Assembly: GCA_030599175.1 (NCBI GenBank)
Contig: JAUVON010000020.1
Coordinates: forward strand, 1 to 17,447
DNA: 17,447 nucleotides
Origin: Desulfobulbaceae bacterium
Lineage (GTDB): Bacteria; Desulfobacterota; Desulfobulbia; Desulfobulbales; Desulfocapsaceae
Direction of reading: 5' to 3'
The translations under genes and the position numbers were made by a program. Shown piece after piece: positions 6,295 through 14,243 of the stretch (its first letter is position 1; each line of letters opens with the position of its first letter). Below the pieces are notes generated by a model. The model searched no databases. It was not told where the DNA came from and worked only from the letters and a program-made list of their open reading frames with translations.

Positions 6295-7677
6295 ATGTCA
6301 ACACTCTATCGACACTGGGAAATAATTGATCGTGCAAGAACCGGAAAATTTATGGACGAGGAAGATTTTTTACCGAGACATTTCTCTCCAACTTTGAAAA
6401 AACTCATTAAAAAATATGAGATCAAATATGATCCCAAAAACCCCAGTCCCACCGATGACGCCATGGCGGATCGAATCTGGCAGGCGGCCTGGGATTTATT
6501 CAGAGAGGTAGGTTATTATAACACCGACTCCCACCGTATTATCGAGGTCACCGACGAAGAGATTAAGGAAGCCCTCTATATGGCCAGTGATCAATACGTG
6601 GTAGGTGGCGGCAAAGATGCCCGTGTTATGAAACATCGTTCGGTAGAAGACCCTGAACCACCTTTCTGTATCATGAGCCCGGATATCACAGTGGATGAAA
6701 AGTACCATCAGTCCATGTGTATGGCTTACCTCAAGGAGCCACTCCTGGACGGCCTCTGCGGTCCTATTCTGGAAGAAACTTTTGGCCACCTGATCGAATC
6801 AGGCGGACCAACCGAAATTTCGGGTTGCATTCAGCATATCCAGAACCAGAAAATGGCTGCACGCCTTCTTGGACGTCCCGATACTTTTATGGTTGCTGTG
6901 GGAACGGCAGAACACGATTCAGGCCAGATTGCCGTCTCCAATGATGAATGGGGGGTTCAAAAAACCGACGCACGACTGGTGGGTTCTTTAACCGAATTCA
7001 AGACAGCTGACACCTTGTTGAACAGATCTCTTCACTATGCCCAATATGGCTGCTACACAGGAAGCCTCACCGGTGCAATCTATGGTGGCTGGTGTGGTGG
7101 ATCGGAAGGTACTGCCATCACAACTGTTGCCTACAGCCTTATCGGACTCGTCATCCATGGAGCGATGTTCAATCAACATTTTCCTTTTCATCTCAATTAC
7201 GTTTCAAACACAACCCGCGAACTTCTCTGGCCCATCTCCATGGCCGGACAGGCCCTTGCCAGGAACAGCAACCTGCTTTACACCTCCAACGGTTTTGCAA
7301 ACGCGGGTCCAATGACCGAAATGCTCTTCCGTGAAGTTGCTGTTCACGCCATGGTCTCAACGGTTTCAAGCTGGCACCTGTGGGAAATGGCTTCTACAAG
7401 GAACAAGTATCGTAACCGTGCAACACCTCTTGAAGCACGCCTGGGCTGTGAAGTAGGCCATGCCGTTGCCAGGCAGAAAATGTCCCGTGAACAGGCCAAC
7501 GAAATTGCCAATAAGCTGCTGGCAAAATATGAGGATCATGCCGCGGATGCTCCCATGGGATCCGAATATCATGAATGTTACGATACGGCAAAAGCTGTTC
7601 CGACTGTTGAGCATATGGACATGTTCCGTCGTATCAAAGATGAAATTGCTCAGATGGGAGTTGAATTCCCGTACTAA
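6295..7677 (+). CDS. MtmB-family (monomethylamine methyltransferase-like) protein without pyrrolysine
   Basis: This 460-residue protein matches the MtmB family (PF05369) over its whole length, unlike the MttB-like protein at 3045-4514. Shared stretches with Methanosarcina MtmB, recalled from memory, include the TDSHRI region (78-82), SNTTRE (304-309), AGPMTEM (337-343) and ECYDTAKAVPT near 427-437. Archaeal MtmB carries pyrrolysine at 202, encoded by UAG. Here there is no amber codon, and the aligned position is V200. The residues that surround pyrrolysine (Glu229, Glu259, Gln333) align with L228, L258 and N332. The family's barrel is therefore kept but its amine site is rebuilt. The gene follows the corrinoid gene by 17 bases with its own AGGAG site. 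It should methylate that protein, but the methyl donor is unlikely to be handled as monomethylamine is in archaea. Confidence 0.88.
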   Translation: MSTLYRHWEIIDRARTGKFMDEEDFLPRHFSPTLKKLIKKYEIKYDPKNPSPTDDAMADRIWQAAWDLFREVGYYNTDSHRIIEVTDEEIKEALYMASDQYVVGGGKDARVMKHRSVEDPEPPFCIMSPDITVDEKYHQSMCMAYLKEPLLDGLCGPILEETFGHLIESGGPTEISGCIQHIQNQKMAARLLGRPDTFMVAVGTAEHDSGQIAVSNDEWGVQKTDARLVGSLTEFKTADTLLNRSLHYAQYGCYTGSLTGAIYGGWCGGSEGTAITTVAYSLIGLVIHGAMFNQHFPFHLNYVSNTTRELLWPISMAGQALARNSNLLYTSNGFANAGPMTEMLFREVAVHAMVSTVSSWHLWEMASTRNKYRNRATPLEARLGCEVGHAVARQKMSREQANEIANKLLAKYEDHAADAPMGSEYHECYDTAKAVPTVEHMDMFRRIKDEIAQMGVEFPY

Positions 7678-7698
7678 ATAAAGACAGGAAAACCTTAA

Positions 7699-7761
7699 AC
7701 CACAGAGGCCACAGAGAGCACAGAGAAGAAAAAGGTAGTCTCTCTCTGTGTTCTCTGTGGT
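7699..7761. repeat. Inverted repeat of the CCACAGAG/CTCTGTGG type
   Basis: The left arm at 7699-7717 (ACCACAGAGGCCACAGAGA) and the right arm ending at 7761 (CTCTGTGTTCTCTGTGGT) are inverted with two mismatches, and the purine-rich repeat continues inward. I recall similar CACAGAG repeats as common intergenic elements in Desulfobacterota and other groups. The right arm ends 15 bases before the TTG start of the next gene and may have replaced its native ribosome-binding region. Confidence 0.75.
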
Positions 7762-7776
7762 GATAAAAAAAGTCTT

Positions 7777-8475
7777 TTGCCAAAACAGATCCCTGGACTT
7801 TCGTCCATCAAATCAGATGTCTCAGTTAATTCAGTGGCCCGCTATTTCGGGGGAAACAAATACATTGCCGATCAAAAGACAAACGACCGGATTCATCGTG
7901 CAATTGATGAGGCATCCAGCCTGATTGCCCCTGAAGGAAGCTATACGCTTTGTTCAGTTTCCGAGATGAAACCCGGTGAAGAAATGATTCTGGAAAACGG
8001 TTCGAGGCTGAGCCTTCCTGAATGCTTTGTTGACCCCGGTACCCGCCTTGTCGCAGCCGCCATCGGAACCCTTGGATGTAAACTTGAAAAACAATGCCGA
8101 CTGCTGGCAGACGATGGGCAGATATACGAGTCTACCCTCCTTGATAGTGTTGGCACTGCTATGCTTGATCTTTTGGGTGAAAGGATTTCCAATGCAATTG
8201 AACAGGACGGCAAACGAATTGGCCTGGCCAGGGGGGTGCGTTTTGCTCCCGGCCTGGAGGGCTATCCCCTGGGACAACAACGGCTGCTATTCCAAATTGC
8301 CGACAATGAATCTGTAGGTGTCTTTTTGAATTCATCGGCTATTATGATACCGACAAAATCTATCTCGTTTTTCCTGATACTGACTGCAACAGTTCTTAAA
8401 AATGAAGAAACAGATAAATGCAATTCCTGCCGGCTGGTCGGCTGCCAGTATCGTATAGTAAAAAAGAAGAAATAA
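7777..8475 (+). CDS. Stand-alone MetH-activation-domain-like protein with C-terminal cysteine motif
   Basis: This 232-residue protein resembles the reactivation domain of cobalamin-dependent methionine synthase (PF02965) rather than the whole enzyme. Evidence is ARYFGGNKYIADQ near 21-33, LLDSVGTAMLDLLGE at 121-135 and RFAPGLEGYPLGQQRLLF at 155-172. The last corresponds to the AdoMet-binding arginine/Gly-Tyr region of MetH, with a small change in spacing. GVFLNSSAIMIPTKSIS at 181-197 follows. The tail has C215, C218 and C223 (CNSCRLVGCQYR), which could bind a metal or cluster. MetH uses this domain to re-methylate oxidised cobalamin with AdoMet and an electron. Similar separate proteins occur beside corrinoid methyltransferases, so a second reactivation route is plausible. 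The only start is TTG; no good ribosome site is visible because a repeat ends just upstream. Confidence 0.8.
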   Translation: MPKQIPGLSSIKSDVSVNSVARYFGGNKYIADQKTNDRIHRAIDEASSLIAPEGSYTLCSVSEMKPGEEMILENGSRLSLPECFVDPGTRLVAAAIGTLGCKLEKQCRLLADDGQIYESTLLDSVGTAMLDLLGERISNAIEQDGKRIGLARGVRFAPGLEGYPLGQQRLLFQIADNESVGVFLNSSAIMIPTKSISFFLILTATVLKNEETDKCNSCRLVGCQYRIVKKKK

Positions 8476-8500
8476 TCTTCCCTGAGAAACAAAATACACT

Positions 8501-9751
8501 ATGCAAGTTGTTATAATCGGGAACAGCGCTGCCGGATTAAGCGGCCTGGAAGCCTTTCGAAAAAAAGATCAATCTTCTTCTGTTACTATTGTTACCAGAG
8601 AGGGAGAGGTGCCCTATTCCAAGGTGCTGCTGCCCTATTACCTGCTGGGGAAAATCCCTTATGCAAACCTCTTTACCCGTGACAAAAACTATTATGCCCG
8701 ACTGAACGCCAAGTGTATAACGGGCAACGTTGTTAAGCTGCTGCCGGAACAACAGGCTGTCCTCCTTGAAAGCGGAACCCTGCTGCCCTATGACAAGCTG
8801 CTCATTGCAACTGGATCCTCTCCGGTAAAGCCACCGATTCCCGGTCTGTCAGGCAAGGGGATTTATCACCTCTGGACTCTGGCAGATGTAGAAAACCTGG
8901 CTCCATATTATAACAAAGGCAAACGTGTTGTAGTTCTCGGATCGGGTTTTGTGTCGCTGCAAGGTGCCTGGGCGGCACTCAGCAGAGGACTCGATGTCTC
9001 TGTTATTGAATTAATGGATCGGATTATGCCCAGGGTTCTGGATGATCATGCTGCTGCTCTCCTGGCCACCCGGATGATAAAATCAGGGGTTGATCTTCGT
9101 ATAAATACGTTTACCCGGGAAATAGAACGAACCGGCGATGAAAAACTTGTACTTCACTTTAAAAATGGAAAGAGTCTGACGTCAGATTTTATCATTGTGG
9201 GCACTGGTGTACGACCCAATATCGAATTCACAGCAGGGACCGGGCTCAAAATTGACGCCGGAATAGTTGTTAATAAACAGATGGAAACTACTCTCCCTGG
9301 AGTTTACGCTGCAGGGGATGTGGCACAAGTCCCCTCTGCCTCTGGAGGGGATCCCGTTGTCCATGCGCTCTGGCCTACTGCTATTGAAACGGGAAGTATT
9401 GCAGGAACCGCTATGGCCTCGGGGAATAGCCGCTATAGAGGCAGTCTGAACATGAATGTGACCCAGATGTTCGATATAACCGTTGCATCGATGGGTGAAT
9501 TCATGGATATTGAAGGAAGTGAGAGCTGGACAGATGAAAACCTTCCGGAAGATCAGTATTTGAAGATCGTACTGAAAGATGGTGTGCCGATTGGTGCAAT
9601 CTGTGCAGGTGGCTCCGAACTCATATCGACACTGGGTATGTTACGGCCGTTGATCCGTGAAAAAGTTCAACTTCAGGGAAACCCGGGAATGCTGAAAGCT
9701 TTACTGGCCAGCAATATAGCGCAACACCAACAAACATTCATTAAACAGTGA
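8501..9751 (+). CDS. FAD-dependent NAD(P) oxidoreductase
   Basis: This 416-residue flavoprotein belongs to the two-dinucleotide-domain class (Pyr_redox_2), close in form to NirB N-termini and rubredoxin or ferredoxin reductases. FAD-binding signs are GNSAAG at 7-12, ATGSSP at 103-108 and YAAGDVA at 269-275. NAD(P)-binding is shown by VLGSGF at 145-150. No CxxxxC redox disulfide is seen, so it is not a thioredoxin-reductase-type enzyme, and it has no signal peptide. It starts 25 bases after the MetH-activation-like gene. A reasonable role is to supply electrons from NAD(P)H to the corrinoid-activation machinery (the 2Fe-2S of RACo or the MetH-like protein). That is inference from position only. 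Confidence 0.85.
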   Translation: MQVVIIGNSAAGLSGLEAFRKKDQSSSVTIVTREGEVPYSKVLLPYYLLGKIPYANLFTRDKNYYARLNAKCITGNVVKLLPEQQAVLLESGTLLPYDKLLIATGSSPVKPPIPGLSGKGIYHLWTLADVENLAPYYNKGKRVVVLGSGFVSLQGAWAALSRGLDVSVIELMDRIMPRVLDDHAAALLATRMIKSGVDLRINTFTREIERTGDEKLVLHFKNGKSLTSDFIIVGTGVRPNIEFTAGTGLKIDAGIVVNKQMETTLPGVYAAGDVAQVPSASGGDPVVHALWPTAIETGSIAGTAMASGNSRYRGSLNMNVTQMFDITVASMGEFMDIEGSESWTDENLPEDQYLKIVLKDGVPIGAICAGGSELISTLGMLRPLIREKVQLQGNPGMLKALLASNIAQHQQTFIKQ

Positions 9752-9905
9752 TGGCGTCGTAAAAATCCAAACATTTCGCCATTCCGTCATTCCCGCGCAG
9801 GCGGGAATCCAGTCATTTCAATACGCTCTGGATTCCCGCCTGCGCTGGAATGACGGAGCAGGTACCTTTTTGCGAGTTCATCAAATAGTGATGACGTCGT
9901 AAAAA
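9747..9905. repeat. Composite repeat: direct repeats flanking an ATTCCCGC inverted repeat
   Basis: AGTGATGGCGTCGTAAAAA at 9747-9765 and AGTGATGACGTCGTAAAAA at 9887-9905 are direct repeats differing at one base. Between them are 29-bp inverted arms at 9784-9812 and 9828-9856 that differ at one base, related to the repeat at 682-753. A further piece, TTTTTGCGAGTTCATCA at about 9867-9883, is an imperfect inverse of the second direct repeat and could form a hairpin with it. The first copy overlaps the last codons of the flavoprotein gene. The element separates that gene from the ferredoxin gene and may mark an operon boundary. Confidence 0.78.
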
Positions 9906-9948
9906 GTCTGATCTCCTGCGTTGTAGTTATTTTTACAGGGAATAGCCC

Positions 9949-10410
9949 ATGCGTTTCATAACAATGGATGTTACAAAATGTGTTGTCTGCCGTAATTGTG
10001 AATATGCATGTTCATTTCAGCAGACAGGCGACTTTAGAAGAGAAGATTCGAATATCAGGGTCGAATACTATGATGATGTTAAAATCTGCCTTCCGCTGAC
10101 CTGCATGCACTGTGATGACTCCTGGTGCCTGGAAATTTGCCCGGCATCTGCAATAACCAGGAATGTAAAAACCGGAGCCATAGAGATTAACAGTGAACGC
10201 TGCGCAGGATGCAAGATGTGTATCCTGGCATGTCCTTTTGGAAATATCCATTTTGACAAGATTAACATGGTCAGCCGAAAATGCAATCTGTGCGAAGGTG
10301 AACCAAACTGCGTCTCGTTCTGTATTTCAGGAGCCCTGCAATATACAGAATCTAAAAACTCCTACCAAAATAACCGCCAGATATTTCAGCGTTTTATTGA
10401 AAATTTATAG
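9949..10410 (+). CDS. Ferredoxin-type electron-transfer subunit with four 4Fe-4S clusters
   Basis: This 153-residue protein has sixteen cysteines in four groups: C11/14/17/21, C52/55/60/64, C85/88/91/95 and C112/115/121/125. That pattern matches the HycB/CooF/FdhB-type subunits that wire molybdopterin enzymes to other electron carriers through four 4Fe-4S clusters. There is no signal peptide or membrane anchor, so it works in the cytoplasm. AGGGA lies before the ATG. The gene is 15 bases before the molybdopterin oxidoreductase and is surely its partner subunit. Confidence 0.94.
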   Translation: MRFITMDVTKCVVCRNCEYACSFQQTGDFRREDSNIRVEYYDDVKICLPLTCMHCDDSWCLEICPASAITRNVKTGAIEINSERCAGCKMCILACPFGNIHFDKINMVSRKCNLCEGEPNCVSFCISGALQYTESKNSYQNNRQIFQRFIENL

Positions 10411-10425
10411 CAACAAGGAAACACC

Positions 10426-12492
10426 ATGGCGGGATCGTCCGAAAAAAAAGAACATTACACATCAATGTGCAGGATGTGTGATAACCGTTGTGGAATCAAC
10501 GTCTATGTTGAAAATGGCTGCATCGTCGAAATCACCGGGCTCAAAGAGCATAAATGGAATCACGGACGGTTATGCGTAAAAGGTCGACTTGGAGTCGATC
10601 TTGTCAATGCACCTGACCGGATTTTAAAACCTCTTAAGCGGGTCGGCAGCGAATGGGAAGAGATTGATCTTGATCAGGCCTATGATGAAATTGCGGAAAG
10701 AATTAAAAAGGTTCAGGCGACATGGGGTAACCGTGCCATGGGTGTCTGGAAAGGGGAGGCCCTGGGCTTTTTGACCCAGGAGCAGCTGTCCCGCCGTTTT
10801 ATTCATGCCATTGGTTCCCCAAACTACTTTTCCAATGACTCCCAATGCTTTGTGAGTCGGTGGATTGGCTACGCCCTGGTGACAGGAGACTGGGCGACAC
10901 AGGATTTTATCAACTCCGATTGTGCCGTCATCTGGGGAAGCAATCCACCCTATTCCCAACCGAACCTGACCCAATCCATCTTAAAAGGAAGGAAAAAGGG
11001 CGGGAAACTTATCGTTATTGATGTCAGGCTTTCCGCCATCGCCCGACAGGCAGATGAATTTATACAGATTCTGCCCGGAACCGACGGTGCCCTGGCCCTC
11101 GGTTTTGCGCGGCAACTGATTGAAGACGATACTATCTGTCATACGTTTATAGAAAAATATACCCTGGGATATGAAACATATGCCCGGTATGTAAAAGAGT
11201 TTACTCCGGAACGGGTGGAAAAGGAAACTGGAATTCCAGCTGCAAAGGTTGTACAGCTGGCAAGACTGATAGGAGCCTGCCGCCCCAGAGTGTGTATTTA
11301 TGCGGGAAATGGTCTTGAGCACCATGAGAATGGAATCAATAATATCCGTGCCATCGCCTGCCTTGACGGCCTCCTGGGAAACCTGGATGAAGTTGGCGGG
11401 AACTTTACAGCAGAAAAACCAAACCTGAGAAATATTTCCCTGTACGAAGAAAAACCCCTGCGTCACCTGGGCCCCATTGGTGCGGATAAATTTCCTGTAC
11501 TGTACGATTTTCGGCAGGAATGCCATACAATGTCCGTCATGGATACAATTCTGAACGAAACCCCCTACCCGCTTAAAGGAATGATATTGGGGGGAGCAAA
11601 TCCAGCTCTGACCAATCCTAATACCCGGAAGGTAATCAAGGCCCTTAAGTCCCTGGATCTTTTTGTTGTTCGTGAAATTTTTATGACAGAAACCGCAGAA
11701 CTGGCAGATTATGTTTTACCGGGGGCAACTTATCTGGAACAGTCTGAACTCCACGTCCATCCCATCCATCAGATCATTGGTCTCTCTCCTGAAATTGTAA
11801 CATTTCCTGACTGCGACAATGAATATATCTTCTGGAAAAAACTTGCATCCAGACTGGGGGTTGAAGATTATTTTCCCTGGGAAAACAAGGATGCTTTGAA
11901 TAAATGGCTTTTAAAGGATACCGAAATAACCGTTGAAAAATTATTCAACCACCCTGAAGGCTATGAGTATAAGCCCAGACGTTTCCATAAATACAGGGAG
12001 AAAGAGCTGCCCACTCCGTCTGGTAAGTTTGAGTTTGTTTCAAGTTATCTTAAAAAGTATGGATATCCCTACCTTCCTGAATATATTCCGCCGACATATA
12101 TGAATGAGCCCGACCCAGACTACCCCTATATTCTGGTAACAGGAGCCAGGAAGGTGTTTTACACCCACGGCAGGAACAGGAATTTCAAACGTTGCCGAAC
12201 AGCCATTCCCGGCCCGGACATAGAGATTCACCCCATTGATGCTGAGAAACTCGAGGTTAAGACTGGAGATGTGGTGACCGTGACTTCAACGGTCGGGTCT
12301 ATGGATATTCCGGTTAAAGTTGTCCACAGTTCCAATATCCTGCCCGGAGTAACGCAGATTACCCACGGCTGGAAGGAAAGCAATGTCAACCTGATAACCC
12401 ATGATGACCGAAATGACCCGATTAGTGGATTTCCCCTGATGAAATCGGTGGAAGTTAAAATTGAACGTAAGGCAGTCAATGTAAATAATTAA
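10426..12492 (+). CDS. Cytoplasmic molybdopterin oxidoreductase (DMSO-reductase superfamily)
   Basis: This 688-residue catalytic subunit starts with a 4Fe-4S motif (C15-x2-C18-x3-C22-x27-C50), followed by the molybdopterin-binding domains and a C-terminal dinucleotide-binding domain from about 560. There is no twin-arginine signal, so it stays in the cytoplasm. C141 lies where these enzymes carry the metal-ligating residue, in SNDSQCFVSRW (136-146). It is followed by Phe, not by the His found next to Sec/Cys in formate dehydrogenases, so a standard formate dehydrogenase is unlikely. The cysteine ligand and the N-terminal cluster resemble acetylene hydratase-like and thiosulfate-reductase-like members. 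No TGA selenocysteine codon is present. It may oxidise a product of demethylation, but the substrate is unknown. Confidence 0.9.
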   Translation: MAGSSEKKEHYTSMCRMCDNRCGINVYVENGCIVEITGLKEHKWNHGRLCVKGRLGVDLVNAPDRILKPLKRVGSEWEEIDLDQAYDEIAERIKKVQATWGNRAMGVWKGEALGFLTQEQLSRRFIHAIGSPNYFSNDSQCFVSRWIGYALVTGDWATQDFINSDCAVIWGSNPPYSQPNLTQSILKGRKKGGKLIVIDVRLSAIARQADEFIQILPGTDGALALGFARQLIEDDTICHTFIEKYTLGYETYARYVKEFTPERVEKETGIPAAKVVQLARLIGACRPRVCIYAGNGLEHHENGINNIRAIACLDGLLGNLDEVGGNFTAEKPNLRNISLYEEKPLRHLGPIGADKFPVLYDFRQECHTMSVMDTILNETPYPLKGMILGGANPALTNPNTRKVIKALKSLDLFVVREIFMTETAELADYVLPGATYLEQSELHVHPIHQIIGLSPEIVTFPDCDNEYIFWKKLASRLGVEDYFPWENKDALNKWLLKDTEITVEKLFNHPEGYEYKPRRFHKYREKELPTPSGKFEFVSSYLKKYGYPYLPEYIPPTYMNEPDPDYPYILVTGARKVFYTHGRNRNFKRCRTAIPGPDIEIHPIDAEKLEVKTGDVVTVTSTVGSMDIPVKVVHSSNILPGVTQITHGWKESNVNLITHDDRNDPISGFPLMKSVEVKIERKAVNVNN

Positions 12493-12532
12493 AGATTTTT
12501 TTTTGGTTTCCTGTTTTTATTATAGGGTTTCG

Positions 12533-12547
12533 GCAGTAAGGTACTGC
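12533..12547 (+). other. Small hairpin before the ABC transporter operon
   Basis: GCAGTAAGGTACTGC has perfect 6-base arms around AGG. It lies in the 121-base gap between the molybdopterin gene and the first permease, after a T-rich stretch at 12496-12518. It has no following U-run and is too short to call a terminator. Confidence 0.35.
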
Positions 12548-12613
12548 ATTCGCCTGGTACTACTTATTGAAGATTACTGAAATTGCTGCTTCTGGATTCC
12601 AAAGGAGATATGA

Positions 12614-13456
12614 ATGGATCAAGGCACACCACAGAGTGCGAAAACTGGTGCCACCTTTTCTAAAGGGTATTTTTCTGCCCTCTCAAAAATCCCCATAAAG
12701 GACATTATTGCTTATGTCCTGGTAGTGACAGGCATTATCTATGTGATTCTTCGAGGAGCTTCTGAGCAGGGATATTTTTGGCAATGGTACCGGGTTCCCC
12801 AATTTCTATTTACCATTGAGGACGGAACATTTACACTCGGCCCATTGCTTGAAGGGTTGAAAATCACCCTGAATATCACCTGGATCAGCATGATCCTGAC
12901 TTATGCCATCGGCTTGATCACAGCACTTCTACGTTTATCTGATTCAATTATTGGACGGGTAGTGGCTCGTGTGTACCTGGAAATTGCCCGCAATACACCC
13001 CTGATCGTCCAACTTTTTTTTGTTTATTTTGTTATTGCCCCGATTCTTGGAATTGATCGTTTGTTCGCAGCTATTCTTGCTTTAAGCCTGTTTGAAGGCG
13101 CCTATGCTTCCGAGATCTATCGATCCGGAATTGTTTCACTGCCCAAGGGTCAGTGGGAAGCTGCTCACAGTCTGGGGTTGACCCGTTTTGATACATATCG
13201 AAAAATCATTCTTCCCCAGGCTATCCGAAGAGTACTGCCCCCATTGACAAGTCTGACAATTTCTCTAATCAAAGATTCATCTCTTGTCAGCGTTATAGCT
13301 GTTTACGAGATGACTATGCAGGCTAATGCCATTGTTGCCGAAACTTTTTTGACCTTCGAAATATATTTTACCATTGCAGCTATCTATCTTTTTATAACGG
13401 TCTTTCTGTCCCAGTTAGTGGCCCTGCTTAATCGCAAATCCAAGGTCTACAACTAA
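12614..13456 (+). CDS. Polar amino acid-type ABC transporter permease, first subunit
   Basis: This 280-residue inner-membrane protein belongs to the HisM/GlnP family of permeases. It has an N-terminal membrane segment at about 31-47 and four to five more between about 82 and 270. The EAA loop that docks the ATPase is at about 182-201 (WEAAHSLGLTRFDTYRKIIL). GGAG lies six bases before the ATG at 12614; an ATG four bases earlier is out of frame. It is the first of four linked transporter genes and probably pairs with the second permease (15263-16156), with which it shares a similar W..xPQFxF stretch after the first membrane segment. Confidence 0.93.
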   Translation: MDQGTPQSAKTGATFSKGYFSALSKIPIKDIIAYVLVVTGIIYVILRGASEQGYFWQWYRVPQFLFTIEDGTFTLGPLLEGLKITLNITWISMILTYAIGLITALLRLSDSIIGRVVARVYLEIARNTPLIVQLFFVYFVIAPILGIDRLFAAILALSLFEGAYASEIYRSGIVSLPKGQWEAAHSLGLTRFDTYRKIILPQAIRRVLPPLTSLTISLIKDSSLVSVIAVYEMTMQANAIVAETFLTFEIYFTIAAIYLFITVFLSQLVALLNRKSKVYN

Positions 13457-13490
13457 CCCCGACAAATAAGATACTTCAAAGTGAGGATCC

Positions 13491-14243
13491 ATGACTGAAA
13501 AGAAGTTTGGAGACTATATCATCAATGTGGATAATATCTGCAAAACCTTCCCAAATGGTGTTAAGGCTCTCTGCAATTTTTCTACCAATATCCGCAGGGC
13601 AGAGGTTGTCGTGGTAATAGGTCCGTCAGGTTCGGGGAAATCGACATTCCTCAGATGCCTGAACGGCCTCGAAGAAATAGATTCGGGCAGCATCATTTTT
13701 GACGGTATCCCTTTAGACGATGACAAAAAAAACAGACTGAAAATCCGCCGGGAAATGGGAATGGTTTTTCAGTCTTTCAATCTGTTTCCACATATGACTG
13801 TCCTGGAAAATGTGACGCTGGCCCAACAGCTCGTCCGAAAGAGTTCGGCAAGCGTTGCAAAATCTGTATCCATGGAACTGCTGGAAAAAGTCGGCATCCA
13901 GGACAAGGTGGCCTCTTATCCGGCCCAGCTTTCCGGCGGACAGCAGCAGAGAGTTGCCATAGCAAGAGCTCTTGCCTTAAAGCCCAAAGTGATGCTGTTT
14001 GATGAGGCAACGAGTGCCCTGGATCCGGAGATGATCGGTGAAGTTCTCGATGTTATGAAGACACTTGCAAATGAAGGCATGACGATGATCTGCGTTACCC
14101 ACGAACTTGGATTTGCCAGGGAGGTAAGCGACTGGGTCATCTTTATGGATGAGGGAAGGATTATTGAAGGGGGAACAGCGGAGGAGTTTTTCTCAGCCCC
14201 AAAAGAAGAAAGAACCAAGGGTTTTCTCAATCAGATTTTATAA
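13491..14243 (+). CDS. Polar amino acid-type ABC transporter ATP-binding protein
   Basis: This 250-residue ATPase of the GlnQ/HisP family powers the importer. Walker A is GPSGSGKST at 44-52, the Q-loop is Q94, the signature is LSGGQQQR at 147-154, Walker B is VMLFDE at 167-172 and the H-loop is H204. All expected catalytic residues are present. It follows the first permease by 34 bases. Its closest family members move amino acids and related small zwitterions; the substrate here is set by the binding protein that follows. Confidence 0.96.
   Translation: MTEKKFGDYIINVDNICKTFPNGVKALCNFSTNIRRAEVVVVIGPSGSGKSTFLRCLNGLEEIDSGSIIFDGIPLDDDKKNRLKIRREMGMVFQSFNLFPHMTVLENVTLAQQLVRKSSASVAKSVSMELLEKVGIQDKVASYPAQLSGGQQQRVAIARALALKPKVMLFDEATSALDPEMIGEVLDVMKTLANEGMTMICVTHELGFAREVSDWVIFMDEGRIIEGGTAEEFFSAPKEERTKGFLNQIL

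Noticed and set aside
3045..7677. Pyrrolysine incorporation in either methyltransferase
   Set aside because: Both frames are open without internal TAG codons, and no pyl genes or pyl tRNA are in the window.
10981..11526. A 181-codon leftward open frame opposite the molybdopterin gene
   Set aside because: It lies wholly antisense to a well-supported gene, has low-complexity composition and no family resemblance. The leftward frame at 14250-14711 is rejected for the same reason.
10426..12492. Formate dehydrogenase assignment, possibly with selenocysteine
   Set aside because: No in-frame TGA is present, and the residue after the presumed ligand Cys141 is Phe instead of His.
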